Part shown: positions 23,400 through 37,303 of the stretch, one piece after another
Layout: every line of letters begins with the position of its first letter
Numbering within the stretch: the stretch's first letter is position 1
Assembly: GCA_013350335.1 (NCBI GenBank)
Contig: CM023538.1
Location: 59,509,080-59,573,079 of the forward strand
DNA from: Chimonanthus salicifolius
Lineage: Eukaryota; Streptophyta; Magnoliopsida; Laurales; Calycanthaceae
Direction: 5' to 3'
DNA: 64,000 nucleotides
Program-made: the position numbers and the translations under genes
Notes under the pieces: model-generated
Databases searched by the model: none
Told to the model about the DNA's origin: nothing
What the model saw: the letters and a program-made list of their open reading frames with translations, nothing else

Positions 23400-24055
23400 G
23401 TTATTTACATTAGTTGCTATTCATGTTTGCAGTTTATCAAATTCAAATAAAGTCAAATCCAAATCTACATCCAAAATATAAATAGATGTTAGACTTGAAT
23501 TCATATACGAATCCAAAATTTTCAACCGTTACAAAATTTACATCCAAATCTACTTGTTTCAAATAAGACATTTCAAACTTTCGGATTTTTCAAATATTCA
23601 TTTACATCCCTGCTTATGGACCCCTCTCATTTTAAAGTGCATGAAATTTGCATACCCTAGCACATCAGGACTGCAATTCATAGAAGCAAACTAAGCTCAG
23701 AACTTTGCAATTTATAAGGAATGTCTTTTTTGAATGATGATCAATTTATATGGAATGTCCAAGAACATTCAACACCATCTCACTTAAAAGCAGCATGATT
23801 TTAGAAAAACAAAAATAAAAATAAAAGAAAACGTTCTTGCATTAAATGCTTCCAGAAAGTAGAGGCCAGTGGAGATGACAAAACAAGTAAAATGGATCAT
23901 GGCAATTCTAGCACCATTTACCAGTCGAAAGCAGGATGAAGCATGTAAATGTTTCATTTGAAACAGGGGGAAGTTGGCAGAAACGGCATCCCAATCTGCT
24001 ACCTCAATAAAGAAAGAAATCAGGTCATCCCATCCATTTGTAAGATCGACAGCCA

Positions 24056-25284
24056 TCACTCTGCAGAGTTCTCGTGCAAGATTACATACTCTCGGCTGCA
24101 AAACCAGAAATCCATATTACTAAAAAAATAAAAAGAAAGGATCGGTACTCATATGATGGAATTACAGTAATCATTTTAAGCAGTGACCCAAGTTCCTGTA
24201 AGCAATAACCTATGGTCCTTAAAGTGAACCAAACTAGACCTACAAGGTTACAATGTTTGGCATCAATCCCCAATTCTTTTGGGTTTAAATTTTCAGGGAA
24301 AATTATCATCTAGTTTCTGTTTTTAAAATTGGATCCATGACCCCCGACACATAGACACACTAATAACTTCATTTTTTTATTATTTTGACTGATACTTTTA
24401 CCTTTGTTAAGGAATGGGTATTCAACATTTGACTCATAGTAAAACAGAGTATTCAACATGTCAAGAATATATTTAGCTCAAACAGCATCTCATGGTAGAG
24501 TAAGGTGTGCCACACACAGAAGGGTAGTCTGCTACCCAGTATAAAAGGGAAAAGAATCTGACATCTACCGATTCAGAGCCTTGTACATTTTTTTCAGATC
24601 TTATTGAGTACAAGAAGATGAAAAAGAAGAAGAAGCTGCTAATACAACCATATCATCATTGCCAACTTTTTATCTATCGCAGGTTGGCGAAAGACCAGAT
24701 AATCTGATGTCAATGTTTAAAAACACGGACTAGCCAACCAATACACCCCTTTCTCACCTCATAGGCTTTCTTCCCATAGTAAACAGGCACTAAAAAGATA
24801 GCTGAAACTAACTAAATATATAACTACATAACCCAGTTGAGAAAACGGTGGGTTATCAAAAATTCCATTAAAGAGGAGATTCATAAAATTCAACTGCTTA
24901 CTTAGGCCAATAGGAACATCATTTAGTTCATTTTTTTTCTTTTTTCTTTTTCTTTCTCTGAGGGGAGGGATGGGGTGTGCTTTGGTGAGGTGGTCCAGAA
25001 ACAACATTTCAGTAACTACTAGCCAGCATACATAGACAGAAATATAAATGTAAAAGAATTTTTGTGCCCCAGCAGGCAATCATGCAGTAACTATACCGTT
25101 GAGCCCATAACTTTGAAAAAAAATGTCAAACATATGAGACATTCTAGTTTCCTTTTATTAGCTTCAATGGAACTGCTGCTTCTAGGACAATGGGTGGTGA
25201 CAACTTTCATTGGATGAATAACAGAATATATAAAAATGAACACAAAATTACATAGCGAAATATGTATATACATATATATATGTA

Positions 25285-25348
<64 letters not shown>

Positions 25349-28300
25349 GAGAGAGAGACACACACACACATACCTAGGTTTCCACGGGAGACGTCACCCA
25401 GGGGTGACAAAATCTAAATGGGAACTACCTGAGCATACCCCTCTCACACCCTACCTTACTCCGTGAATTGGATCCCTAGCAAATTTGAACCTATTCTGAG
25501 TTGATCTTAGTATCGGGATTTGGATTCATATAAACTATCCCTATTTTTACAGTTGATTTTTGGACCTTGAAAATTATGGCTTTTGAATTCCAATAGACCT
25601 GATTTTTAATGAGAAACATCATCCTAAAATACCTTCGAAATAAACCCAACACCACTCTTTAGACGTCATCCAAGTAGGGCCCACACACGCAATGTCGCAC
25701 ATGTGCGATGTCAAGAGAATATAAAACAGGGAACAACATAATCCCTTTCAAAGGAGAAAATTACAATATAGGCAGCCAAGACAAACACCAAGGACTACCA
25801 CAGAAATACAAAAAAAAAAAGCAATATCCCTGAAATTCATAAACACCCTCAACCAGTATCAAGATTACTTTCCGCCGGCTACAAAGCACCCAGTGGAACA
25901 GGTTCACCTTAATTGTATCCAATTTTAGAAACTGATGCGAGGAATCAGCCCATGTAAATCCCATTGCCGGGAAGTTGTGTGTTTCCAGTTGTAATTTCCT
26001 TTCTTGGGCACATCTTGTGCCTTTTTTAAAGAAATTAGTTACCTTATAAATTTATTTTCTTCTACTCCAGTACAACTCTTTTATATTGTACAGTATTTGT
26101 GTTACTTCTTTTGGCAATAGAATAATCATGTTATTTCAAAAAATTGATAACTTTCATTTTTCTATCACATAATATATTTCAAGTAAATGTTCAGGACTTT
26201 TTACTGTAACATTAGATTTTTCAAAAATAAACATGACAATGAACACGTGATCATTTGTCAACCACTTCAACATATCTTATTTTATTATTTCAACCATTTT
26301 AAGTTATCTTAAAGCAGACATTCTCAGGCCCCCCAATAGAATTTTCAAAAATGATTCCTCAAAGATTGCAGGAACAGATTGATGCAAGGTGTTCTGTCCT
26401 AACAAGTTTATGGAGAAGTTGAAAATGGTTATGCTGGAAACTCCATGACAGAGATCCGAAGGATGTTTCAAGTATTCTCTGTTTAGTTTAATTACCGATA
26501 CAACCAAGGCAGAAAATGCCAACATGGAGGTGCATTTTATAAGAGGAAATAAAACATGGAGAACCATTAACAGCATTACCTACTGTTACCAAACCTAATA
26601 GTGTCTTTTTCAAAAAGTTCATAATAACGTTGAGGTTCAATGCGATTATCCTGCACCCACATAAGCAAGAGTTAAGAGAAAAATACAAGCCTAAAATTAT
26701 GATGAAACTTCTATCCATTATAAAAAAAACTTAAGCAATTGAAACATCCAAGCCAAAGGAATGATGGCAACAAATGACTTACATTAATGAATGTTCCATT
26801 AGTGCTTCCAAGATCCATTAGGTAGGGCCTAATAAAGTGAGAGAGAGGAGCATTAATGCCATGACATGCATTCATCAACATCCAAGTTGAACAGGAAAGT
26901 AGAAATAGAAAGAAATATATACCTTACTTGCTTTGCCATCATGCCATCAGGTTTTTCTGTCTCTGCAAGCCTGTAGACAGCTGAAAGAATTAAAAAAAAA
27001 AAATGATCCCAAAAGGCATCAAAGATAAACTATGTCAATGCAAGAATACCTGTACTGAATAACTGCATGTTGCTTGCTACAGGAGGGATGATCTGTAGGG
27101 ATATCTGCCACCCTCCTTTCTCTACCAAAGAGGTAACAGCTTTGACGATGCACATACAGAGGCTCTGTTCATCATAAATACATCTTAGATGCAAAATTAA
27201 CAAACAAAGAAACCCTATATACACACAGAGACAGACACACTTAAAATTGTAGACCAAGATAAAGTAGAAGCTACTGGACTATACAACATACAATCAGCAA
27301 AGTAAGAAACCAAAATTAAGTACTAAAGGGAAGAAAATACAACATAAAAATGTCAAAAGACACAAATAATGTCCAAGATTTTCTTCATCAATATTTAAAA
27401 CTCATTAAAAAAATTGAAGAAAAGGAGAAAACAGTCACAGATAGTACTAGAGTCCAAGATTTACCAAACCAACAATAAAATGCCCAAACAAAACAAGCAA
27501 CTGTGAAAAGAAAAGGAAGACATTTATTGACAAAAATTGCACCTCAAAAGCTGAATGTCATTAAAAAGGTACAAATCTGTCAAAACCAAAAATTAATGGC
27601 CACAACAATGAAATTGCAACAAGGCAAAAATTGCAAGATGTGGTGATTTAAGTCAAAGTAGAGCAGGCGCGCACACACAAGAGGAGAAGGGTTAACTAGA
27701 CCACATAAAAAAGTCACAAATAATGCATATAATCATTAAAATGTGCAAATGTGAAACTATAAAGCATATTGAACAATGATATAGAATGAAATGGTCAAAC
27801 TAAAAAAACTGTTAGAAAAGATCCCACTAACCATAAACACACAGAATAACGAATATAAGATAGGAAATATCTGATTACATCTCAACAAGACTCTAAGAAG
27901 AATAAAACATATATTATCTTCCTTTCTCACCTTTCAATTACTATTTTTCAAAAGAAATCTTTTGCGAGAAAAATTATTACATCAAATATCTCAATGACAA
28001 TAAATCCAATTAAATATGAGGACCAACGGAATTCAGAAATAAATACATAAAATAATTACCATTAAGCACTTCACCAGCCTTGAAAACATACAATCTCCAC
28101 CTTACATTAGGTTTTTGAGCATCAGGCGGTTCGTTGAATAGCAGAGTCACACCTGACATGGAGAACTCAGTCATCAGGGTAAAAAGCAAAATATCCACTA
28201 TTAATTAATAACTTATACATCAACAAATCAAGAAATTTTTGTGTTCTCCATCAGACATTGGACAAGTCCAACAGAAAAGCAGAGTTACTAATAATTAATG

Positions 28301-31300
28301 ATTTTGCCGTTTATGAAGTTACTAAGTATTTCATTATACTGCTTACCACAGCTAAGTCAAGTCCATGGAAACTGAAAGCAATCAACAATGAGCAAAGGAG
28401 TGGGGATAACAGAAAGAACCACACAATTAGCACTCCAGATTATTAACGAACACAAAACCAAGAAAGTAAGCAGGCCAAAATTCTTTTATATAGCCTTCAC
28501 TTTATGTTTTTATTCAAACATGAAAACTCTTCCCTTATCTTTTGAAGGATTTCTTTTCCTATTTTTAATTGAGAAAATATAAGGGATTGGTGATTAAAGA
28601 CTAGAATTGATGTGGTAGGAAGAAATATGACTAATTGTCGAGAAACAGAGACATGATCTTAGATAGGATGAGTGCGAAAGAACACAAAAAGTTTACTGCT
28701 CCCAGATAGAATAAATAGCTTTGATGGTGTGTCTCTAGAACTCTCTCATACTGGATTTTATTTTATAAGGATTCAAAAATCCAAATGGATCTAAAATGTG
28801 GAGATGTTGGATACATGGATAAATCTAGACCAGATTCAAGGGTTTGTACACATAAATAGGACCCTTCTCATTCAGTCATCCATTAAAATTGAAATCTTCT
28901 CTCACATCACATGTTCAATACAAGTAATCTTCCTTATACCTCTCTAAGTAATCTTACCATCCCAGTTAAGTCTCTTGCTGAAACAAGTCTAGCTTCGTGG
29001 ACGAACACATGCATCACATCAGCACCACAGAAGCAAGTGAGCTAACTAGTGTAACTAAGTGTCCTAGCAGTCCCCCTTCTTACTTTTGAGTATTAGTGCC
29101 CTAAGAGTGCAGCAATCTAGTCAGTTGCTTCTAATGAGTTTCCATAGAGGATAATTGATACAAAATACACCAGTAAACATATATTCGTGTGTGTGCACAC
29201 CAGTAACTACCATAGATGTACAATCTGTTGGATTGAACATAATAGGGTATTTCTAAAATGGCCTCTTATCTTTTATATCATTAGCAAGAAGCCCTTACAC
29301 TTTCAATAATTTTAAAGAGGCCCCTAACATTTTATTAAAATTCTAAGAAGGCCTCTCAACCGTGTTTTTTTTTTTTTTTTGAAAGGTTCAACCATGTTGA
29401 CTAATGAACAAGAGCCTATAGCATAACTGGTAAGGGCTCATTATTACAGCCTAAAGGTTGTAGGTTCATTGCTTTTCAATGATTGCAGGAATCTTACAGC
29501 AGTAATCCTTTTTTCAGTGATTGCATTGTCCTTTATTATATCCAATCAACAGAGAAAATATGTACTCATAAACCATACTTCAATAGCTAAAACAGAGAAT
29601 GATAAATATGTATAACCTTGAGTTTTTTTATATTAAAAAAAGGTTAAAAAATGTCTAAATTGCAGGAAAGATGATAGCATCAAAACATAGTATCTTGGGC
29701 CTAAAGCTCCCATGTAAACCATAAAAAGTCATAAAAATCATATATATGAAAAAAGTGCCTTCACTGACATTCACTAATGACAACAGCTGTCTAGCTGAAC
29801 AAAGCTCAGTGCTTTAAATAGTAATAAGTGACCTAAAAACAAGTCTAAAAACAACTATCATAAAGGGGAAAACTCTTTGGAAATGGTCAGCAGCCCCACA
29901 CAAAATTTAACTGCTCAGGTATGCACTCCCATGACTAGATGTCGGTCTCCTTGAGACATTGAGGGCCATCTCGATACACTCCTCCATCCATATACCTTAA
30001 CATAAGAGGTACACCAGCACACCATTATTTTGTAATCTTGGCATGTTAAAACACTGCACTTGTGGACATAATCTCCACAGTGAAGCACAATGGATAGATA
30101 GTTAATAGAATGTGTGTGAATGCAAAAGTATATTTCATTTCTTGTATCCTACCATTTGCCCATGATCAAAACCACAGAAATGTTAATAGCATTTTCTCAA
30201 TTGCATTTTCAATACAACTCTGACATGAAAAAAAAATGCTTTGTTCTCTCAAAGGCATAAATGGATTGAGAATGCAGACAGAAATAAATATACACATCCT
30301 TATTAACTTGGAAAATAGAACATAAGATACTTCCCTTAAATAACCACAATGAAAAGGTATTACTTCTAACGTAATTTGCAGGTTAGTGAATAGGGATGGA
30401 AATTTGGACAAGCCCAAGGCAAAGTGCCTGGTCCATAACTATAGGGCCAGCACACGCCATGCCCAGGTTGTCGGCATCAATAGGGATGGCATTTGTCCCA
30501 AAAGTCCAAACTGCCTGTACTGCAACAATAGGATTTGAACGTGACAAACCCAGCCTGATCACAGGCTGTTTACATCCCTATTAGTGAACCACTTGAAGCA
30601 TCAGTGGAGGATGACCACATAAAGCCATGAAAGTAAACTTTTTTTTCAAAATGTAGATGGAGCAGAAATAACAAGGATATCATTTGAGCATCAATTCCTG
30701 ACTGAACAAAACAATTTGAAATAACAACCAAAGAATGAACTAGAAATGGAAGACGTCTCACCCCTTACTCGATTGGTCTCCTCAGCCAGTTTCCCTGACA
30801 GTTCATATGATGGCTTTTGCTGCACAATAGAGAACCAGATCATAAGGATCCAGATCATAAGGATTGATGGAAAAGAAAATGGAAATCTCAATTCAAGATT
30901 TCCTTAATTCAAAGAAACAGTTAAAAGCATGAATAAAGATTAAGAGAAGCTGCTTACTTGAAGGGCATTGAAAACTTCCACTCATACTTCTTGCTAATAG
31001 TAGATCAATTATGAAATTAAACTAACATATATCGAAGAACAAATACCTTCTGCTTTGCCTCCAGGGCCTCCTCAGCAGCTTTCATCTTAGATACTGAATC
31101 GTGCTCAACATCCCTGACCAAGTAAGCAACTCTATGTTTCAGTCACAAATAACATGAAGCAGTAAAGCTCAACTGCAAAAGCAACACACCTGGTGTACAA
31201 AAAACTCCCAGGAAGTGCAGAATCATTTAGCAAACTAACAGCAGATGCTATTTTATCCTTAACATTACCACTTAAGAAGAAAGAATGGTTAAGAAGTAGT

Positions 31301-31651
31301 TTTTACTTTCTCTATCAAGATCTTTTTCTACGTTTTTTATTCACTTAATCAGATGCCTGATCATGTGTGGTCCAAGAATAGGAATTCTTATCATCAATTC
31401 TCAGAATAAGTCTTACCACCTTTATTTGATTTCTTTATCCAAGCATGTCGGGTAGATGGATTTTTTTCAAGGTTGTTCCAATTCTGATATTTATCAAGCA
31501 TGAACAAAAAGGCAGGAAAAAACATTTTCTCTGCAAATCCATTCCAAATAAACTTTAACTTCTCACTTCTGATGAGAATATATGGAATGTATTCACGTCA
31601 CCAGTTGTTACTCACAAATCATGCAGTACCACTTTTGGTTCGAAGTATAAT

Positions 31652-31688
<37 letters not shown>

Positions 31689-32349
31689 TGAGTATAATGT
31701 GACTAAGCATATAAAAAGGCATTCCTGCACAAACCTCATCATTTCACTTGGGTAGAATGTGCCCTAGTTAATAACAAAATGCCTCCTGCATAAGTCTGTT
31801 TATTTGATAGAATGTACCCACCTAGGTATTTCAGGTGTGTTTATCATAAAAACTCAAACATGCAAGATCATGATTCAATTATAGAATGAGAGAACACATT
31901 TTCTCACCATCAAAGGCAGACTACAGTTTACAAAGAGGAAACACCACTTTCGTCTTAATCTTCTCCTCCCCACCTCTTTTGATGAGTTTCCAACACTCAA
32001 AATAGGTAATAAAAAATCAATCAATCACATGCACACATGCACACATGCACATAAAGGTGGGGGGTGTTGGGGGTCTGGACCAACTAACAGAAAAAGAAAG
32101 AAAGAAGGAAAATTTCCATGCAGAAACTTTCAACAAAAAAATAGAACACCCAAATAAGTTTTAGATGCTGTTTCAGTGAACTATATTATCAGCAGTTAAA
32201 AATTATATTACACACTAAATGTTTCAAAGATCAAGCAACATATCTTACCGCTGTTCATCTCCTCCTGTGTTTGTAGCCTGAAACAATGATAGTAAATAAG
32301 TTGAGGATGAAATCAATACATTAAGTGCTTAAAAAAAACAATTACAATT

Positions 32350-32381
<32 letters not shown>

Positions 32382-33965
32382 CAACTAGAAGTCCAAAAAT
32401 CACATTATATCCATCAAAAGATTCAATAAATCAACTCTCATAAATGTTGATAATAATTGAAGATGATTTATATCTTGTGTATAAGGCATGTACAAGATGG
32501 AAACAACCAGAATCTCAGACCCTATTCAGAAAAAGAAGAAGAAAATAGATAGAAGATAGATAGCAGAGAGAGATTGCTAAAATGCTAATTGTCACATAGT
32601 TGTTAAAATCTTATGATTTACGATATGAATCTCACAATACAAGACAATACGATACAACTTTTAAAGAAAAACGATTTAGATCTTATAATACGATATGATA
32701 TTTTTAACAACCTTATAACTTTCATATTAATTAAATGTTAGTTTTACCAAATTATAATTTCTCTCTATAATCCAAGTCAATTTTCAAAAGGTAAAGTCTT
32801 ATAAGCTATCCATGATCACATGTAGTTAGCAAGCCATATACATGACTTTCTTTTTGTAACCATGAACTATGTTTACATAATCAAATTACTATATCATCAT
32901 TTTGTTTGTCACTATACCAATAATGTTTTGAACAAGTGCATAGAAGGTGAAAAAGTTTCTTTTTTAACTTTTTTAAATCCTTTTAGAAGATTATAACCTT
33001 CTTGAGAGAATCATAAAAAATCTTATGATTTGTGATTTGATGAGATTTGATGGACTAGAACAATTTACGATACAATTTCATTTTTTAGAACATTGCATGT
33101 ATGAAACATTGTTCATTCCACAATTAACAAGTTCATTTAAATGTTACAAAATAGGTGCATTGAATCACTTAAACTCAATAAGCATTCAGTAACTCGTTAA
33201 TATTTTTTTTTTAAAAAAAGAGCAAAATAAATAAAAGTAGAGGAAGGAGTGGATATCACCAGACACCTCGTCACGTGTTCCAGCCTTCGATCTCCTTGGT
33301 GGTGACTGGCTACTCCTATGCCCACGTTCCATAGGAGAAGTTGAACGCCCATGTCTTGAATCTCTTGATCTTGAGGACCCACCGTCATTTTTATCCCTTG
33401 TTGACCTCCTCTCAATTGGAACTTCCATCTCTGCACCCTTTTCTCTGTGCCTCCCCTTGTCCCCAATCTTGACATTATTTCTTTCCCGCTCCCTTTCCTT
33501 CTCTCGCTCTGCCTGAGCTTGCTTTAGCCGATTAGTACGTGGAGATGGGGAACGTGACATTGACAAACTAGGTCTCCCATTTTTTTGAGACGCCCTTCTA
33601 TTTTCATCCCTGCTGCTATTTTTCTCCCGCTCCCTCTCAGCTCTTTCACCTTCCCGCTCTGCTTGAGCTCGCCTTAAACGTTTGGAATGTGGTGAGGGAG
33701 ACCGTGAAACAGGCAATGTTGATATTGCATGTTTTGGAGACCTGTCACGACCATGAACTTTATCTCTTGGAGATGATCTCGCCCTATGAGAAGACCTAAT
33801 TCTTGTGGGAGATCTTGTCCTTGGTGAGCTCCTAGGTTGCGGTGACCTTTCCTTCCTAGGAGAGCTCCTTCTACGAGGAGGAGATGATTGTCTCCCGATT
33901 GGAGAGTCTGAGCGATCAGATGAGTATCGTCGAAGAGGAGATCTTCCATGAACTGATGGACTCAT
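24056..33965 (-). CDS. DDL: DAWDLE/SNIP1-like FHA-domain protein, 10 coding exons, 421 aa
   Basis: Nuclear FHA protein. In plants DAWDLE binds DCL1 and pri-miRNA and promotes miRNA/siRNA biogenesis; SNIP1 is the animal counterpart. Coding exons in order: 33267-33965, 32249-32277, 31047-31113, 30762-30819, 28060-28152, 27050-27164, 26923-26970, 26783-26828, 26580-26650, 24056-24095. They sum to 1266 nt in frame. Residues 1-233 are one exon of RS/RE-rich, low-complexity sequence, with two diverged copies of a 28-residue SRSPSP...QAERE unit (87-115 and 137-164). The FHA domain spans roughly 285-415. Phosphothreonine-pocket motifs LFGRERR (R330), SCSKQH (S345, H348) and GSTNGTFIN (N380) are present. 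The end [13 protein letters not shown] is typical of the family. It is longer than Arabidopsis DDL (314 aa, from memory), mostly because of the N-terminus. Intron 9 is 2.5 kb and carries a compound microsatellite. Confidence 0.93.
25261..25371. repeat. Compound microsatellite (TA)n(GA)n(CA)n
   Basis: A run of about 40 TA units, with a few TG interruptions on the left, passes directly into (GA)6 and (CA)6. It lies in the last intron of the DDL gene and creates several spurious YIYI-type open frames. Confidence 0.95.
29405..29530 (+). mobile_element. tRNA-like SINE candidate in a DDL intron
   Basis: GAGCCTATAGCATAACTGGT and, about 40 bases on, AGGTTCATTGCTT resemble pol III A and B boxes at tRNA spacing. 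No other clear copy in the window shares the whole sequence, so this is tentative. Confidence 0.35.
30391..30580. mobile_element. hAT-like MITE with perfect 8-bp target duplication
   Basis: The ends TAGGGATGGAAAT and TTTACATCCCTA are inverted repeats. TTAGTGAA flanks both sides exactly (30383-30390 and 30581-30588). At 190 bp it has no coding capacity and is not related to the CCCGACC family. It lies between DDL exons 4 and 5, only about 170 bases from exon 4. Confidence 0.8.
31655..31684. repeat. (GA)n microsatellite in a DDL intron
   Basis: About 15 GA units. A second (GA)n of about 14 units lies at 32353-32380 in the neighbouring intron. Confidence 0.95.
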
Positions 33966-34494
33966 CTATGAATGAAGATATTTCAATTCCAAAACCTTGC
34001 GTCAAAATTACAACATTAGTACAAAGACAGGCAACAATATGTACAAAAAGTTCACAATAGCATGTTCAACAAAACACCCAAAAAAAGTCCAATATCATTC
34101 TTCCACATTTTCACTAACAGTCCATTTTAAACCCAACAGTTTTCAGTTTCATACCGTTTCACTTATCAATAATATAAGATGTAGGCCGTACTTTGATGGT
34201 CAAGAAACTACATATTGCAAGACTATTTGGTGGGAAAAATGGTGCAATAGTTCCTGAATTTGGAAGCTCTACAGTTCATACTATTATCAAATATATGTGA
34301 TAGCAATGCTAACCATTGCACCTTGTTTCATAGTGTTGGAGACCATGCACTCTAATAGGACCCAACATGAATGGGAGATCCAAAATAGACCCTACTCATT
34401 AGAGACTTGCATTATCCAGACCGTCAATATAAATACCATATTTATGCTATTGTTTTTGGATCTACGAACATGACATTAGGGCAACTTGCTATAT

Positions 34495-34517
34495 TGTGTG
34501 TGTGTGTGTGTGTGTGT
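34495..34517. repeat. (GT)n microsatellite
   Basis: About 11 GT units next to the left end of the inverted-repeat element at 34529. Confidence 0.9.
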
Positions 34518-34528
34518 AGAAATGATTA

Positions 34529-34852
34529 ACCACACACCCCATAAAGTGCTCTCACGGTTAGAGCTCCATGTGAAGTCACCTATGAACACGGGGTTGGGTG
34601 GGTTAGAAAGATCTACGTGTGCACATAGTACTAAAAAAATCAACTAGATTGAATGACTCTAGCCATGGTTTGAAGGAACCGGTGGATAGAGGTGCAATTT
34701 TACCAAGTTCAAACCCATAAGTCACTTAATCAGGCTAATTTTTTATAAGCTCTATATATACAAACACATTTTTCTAGCATACCCAACTCCATGATCATAG
34801 GTGGACTCCACATGGAGGCTTCATCACGAGAGCACTTTATGGGGTGGGTAGC
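34529..34852. mobile_element. MITE with long (about 80-bp) inverted repeats in the DDL 5' intron
   Basis: The left end has CACCCCATAAAGTGCTCTCA and the right end in reverse has CACCCCATAAAGTGCTCTCG. Similarity continues through CTCCATGTG and CACCTATGA to about 80 bases. The middle is unique AT-rich DNA. The target duplication is not clear because a GT microsatellite lies at the left border. Confidence 0.65.
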
Positions 34853-35839
34853 TGATGTGCATAGATACATACATACTTATATATAAAAAAAAAAAAAATC
34901 TTGTGAGGACAAAAAACAAACCTTCTCCCTGGAAATCAGAAGATAATCTTATGTTTTCCAATACTACAGCTAATTTTTCAAAACTCCATACCACTTCCCA
35001 AGATTCAACTGATTATCTCAGTAATAAGCCCATGGAAGGAGGGTGATCCAGGATTTCATTGCAACAATCAATTCAGATTTTGGACGCATCAAAGGGAGTG
35101 TACTTTCCTGGAAAATAATTATTTCTTAAAATGATTCATATATTAAAAGATAAAGGGGCACAAGAGGTGCAGAGAAAAAAATGGTATAACATATTTCTGT
35201 CTTCAGTTAAATCATTGTTTTTCATGAAAATGCTTTCCTCTACATACATCCAAACAAAGCCCAAAACTTATTTTGAAAACTCAGAGGAAAAAATAAAGAA
35301 CTTGGGCTAAGTTACTCAACTCAATTTGTTTATCAATCAAGTTTTATCAGCTATAAAGGATTTTAAGTCGATTTAAGTTTCTGGGTTTTTATACAATGAT
35401 GAATGCAAGCGAAAAAACCTCTATTAGTCTTTAATCAGTGATATTTCTCGAATATCCATAATCCATATCTCCAAATAAAGGGGGCACGAGAGGTGGAAGA
35501 ACCATAAATTTCCTCTTGAGCGGTAAAAGGAAAAAAAAATTGTCTTTACTGAGGGCTAGTATGTAAAATTTGTTGTCAAGAAGAGCCATACATAAAGTCC
35601 TATCCATCAAGGGGATTTTTTTTAAATCCCTCTACATTCTTAAACTGTAGATTTTTTTCTCTCGATAGAATCCTTATGCTGAAAATCGCCTTTTGTATTA
35701 AAAAGCTATTAACGAGATTTTCACCATCAGAGTAGGGTGATCCGATAAAACAGCAAATTTTAAATCCAAAGCCCTGGAAACGAAAATGAGAAGTAAAGAG
35801 ACGATTTAAAAAAAAAAAATGAAGAGAACATAAACTTAC

Positions 35840-35966
35840 AGGAAGAGATTGAAGGGAAGGAGAGCGGAGAAACCCTCGAGAGGAAGAATTGATTCAAGAA
35901 AAGATGACCCAGAATGCCATTAAAGAAGAAGAACAAGAATATCTGCAGAAGATGATGAGTTGATGA

Positions 35967-36014
<48 letters not shown>

Positions 36015-36100
36015 GGGTTTAAACAAGGACGAGGGTTTTCTCTTCTTCTTTTTCTCCTCTGCTGGATTGGGCCTTTCGAAGAGGAGAGGAGAGAAAAAAT
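35840..36100 (-). other. DDL: Probable non-coding first exon of the DDL gene
   Basis: On the minus strand a good donor, CCT|GTAAGTTTA, lies at 35840/35839. The DDL ATG at 33963-33965 is directly preceded by an acceptor, TTCATAG. This suggests a 1.87-kb intron in the 5' leader. The proposed exon contains a (CT)n tract at about 35971-36010, common in plant leaders. The exact transcription start is not visible. Confidence 0.5.
35971..36010. repeat. (GA)n / (CT)n tract in the DDL leader
   Basis: About 20 GA units on the plus strand, read as CT in the DDL transcript direction. Confidence 0.9.
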
Positions 36101-37239
36101 GATCAGACGGCTTGATGTGTGTCCTGGTTTGGTCGGTTCCCCACAGTCCCACCTTGTAAGGGGCACCTATTTTTTTAATATTATTAAATTATTAATTTGT
36201 CAAACCAATTTGCATTACTCTTATCCATAATTAGTCATAATTAATTTTTAATTATGTAATTAAAAATGGCTTAGATAATTTTTCACTTTAAATAGAGTAT
36301 TTCTACAATAAAAAATAAATAAATAATCACATTGTTCTTGTTGTGATAACTACTTTAAACATAAGTAAATCTCCTATTCATTTTGATACAATATATCTCA
36401 TTATTAATAAAAACTACTAAGATATTTATGAGTAATTTATCTTTATAAATATTAACAAATAAATAGTATATAATCATATTTCCAAAGAAAAATGCATTTA
36501 TTTTTTAAAATATTAATAACTAAACATTAATATAATTGAATTACGTTAAATATAGTAGTTGAAAATTGTTATATAATTCTCTTTGTGTGAATATTACATT
36601 GTGATTTGAAACTTTTAGATATATGAATTCTATAGGAAAAAAAAATCATCTTTCTATCTAAAAAGTTGACCTCTACAAGAGGATTTCATATGTTGCAACA
36701 CTTTAATATTGTTTTTAAAAAAAATAAACTAATCTTTTAAGAATTATATTTTTAGTATTTATTATTCTATAATATCTTAACTTATTATTGAAATCAATGC
36801 CATAAATTCTAAAGGGTTCTCAACTTCCTAGTTTCTAGTACTTTTATTTACAAATTTTAAAAGGTATATATGTTAACTTTTACAAAAGAAAATAATCGAG
36901 ATTAGAAAAGGTTTCTAGAAAACCAAAATAAAAAATAAAATTTTGAAAATTATTTTTTATATTCATTTTTCTTTAAAAAATCAGAAAATTATAGACGAGT
37001 TACATCTACCCTAATCTATTTTATCATTGAGTTAAAGTATGTAGGCCCTATAAATTAGAAGAAAAAAAATAGTGTCACACTTAATTAAAAACAAAATACA
37101 CTTAATTACTTAATAAAAATATAAAATATATCCAATCCTACACCTCCACACACCTAGCTCATTTAATACACGAAGAGTTTTGAAATGTATGGTTAGGCAA
37201 CATATTAAAAGTATATAGGTTCATATAATTTATTTATTT

Positions 37240-37303
37240 ATTTTGAATTTACGTGTAGGAAATTGTGGGATACCCAGTGTAAAACACCAACGAATGCTCA
37301 TAT
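37240..37303 (-). repeat. Family B SINE tail fragment
   Basis: The shared tail (plus strand GTAGGAAATTGTGGGATACC) is present without the tRNA-like head. Confidence 0.5.

Noticed and set aside
25091..25466. Several YIYIYI-rich open frames
   Set aside because: They are translations of the TA/GA/CA compound microsatellite in a DDL intron.
27030..27257. 75-codon minus-strand frame
   Set aside because: The real DDL exon 27050-27164 is read in a different frame, giving the FHA motif FGRERR. The frame here is a shadow.
35760..36166. Ser/Leu-rich minus-strand frames
   Set aside because: They come from the (CT)n tract in the probable DDL leader and show no conserved protein features.
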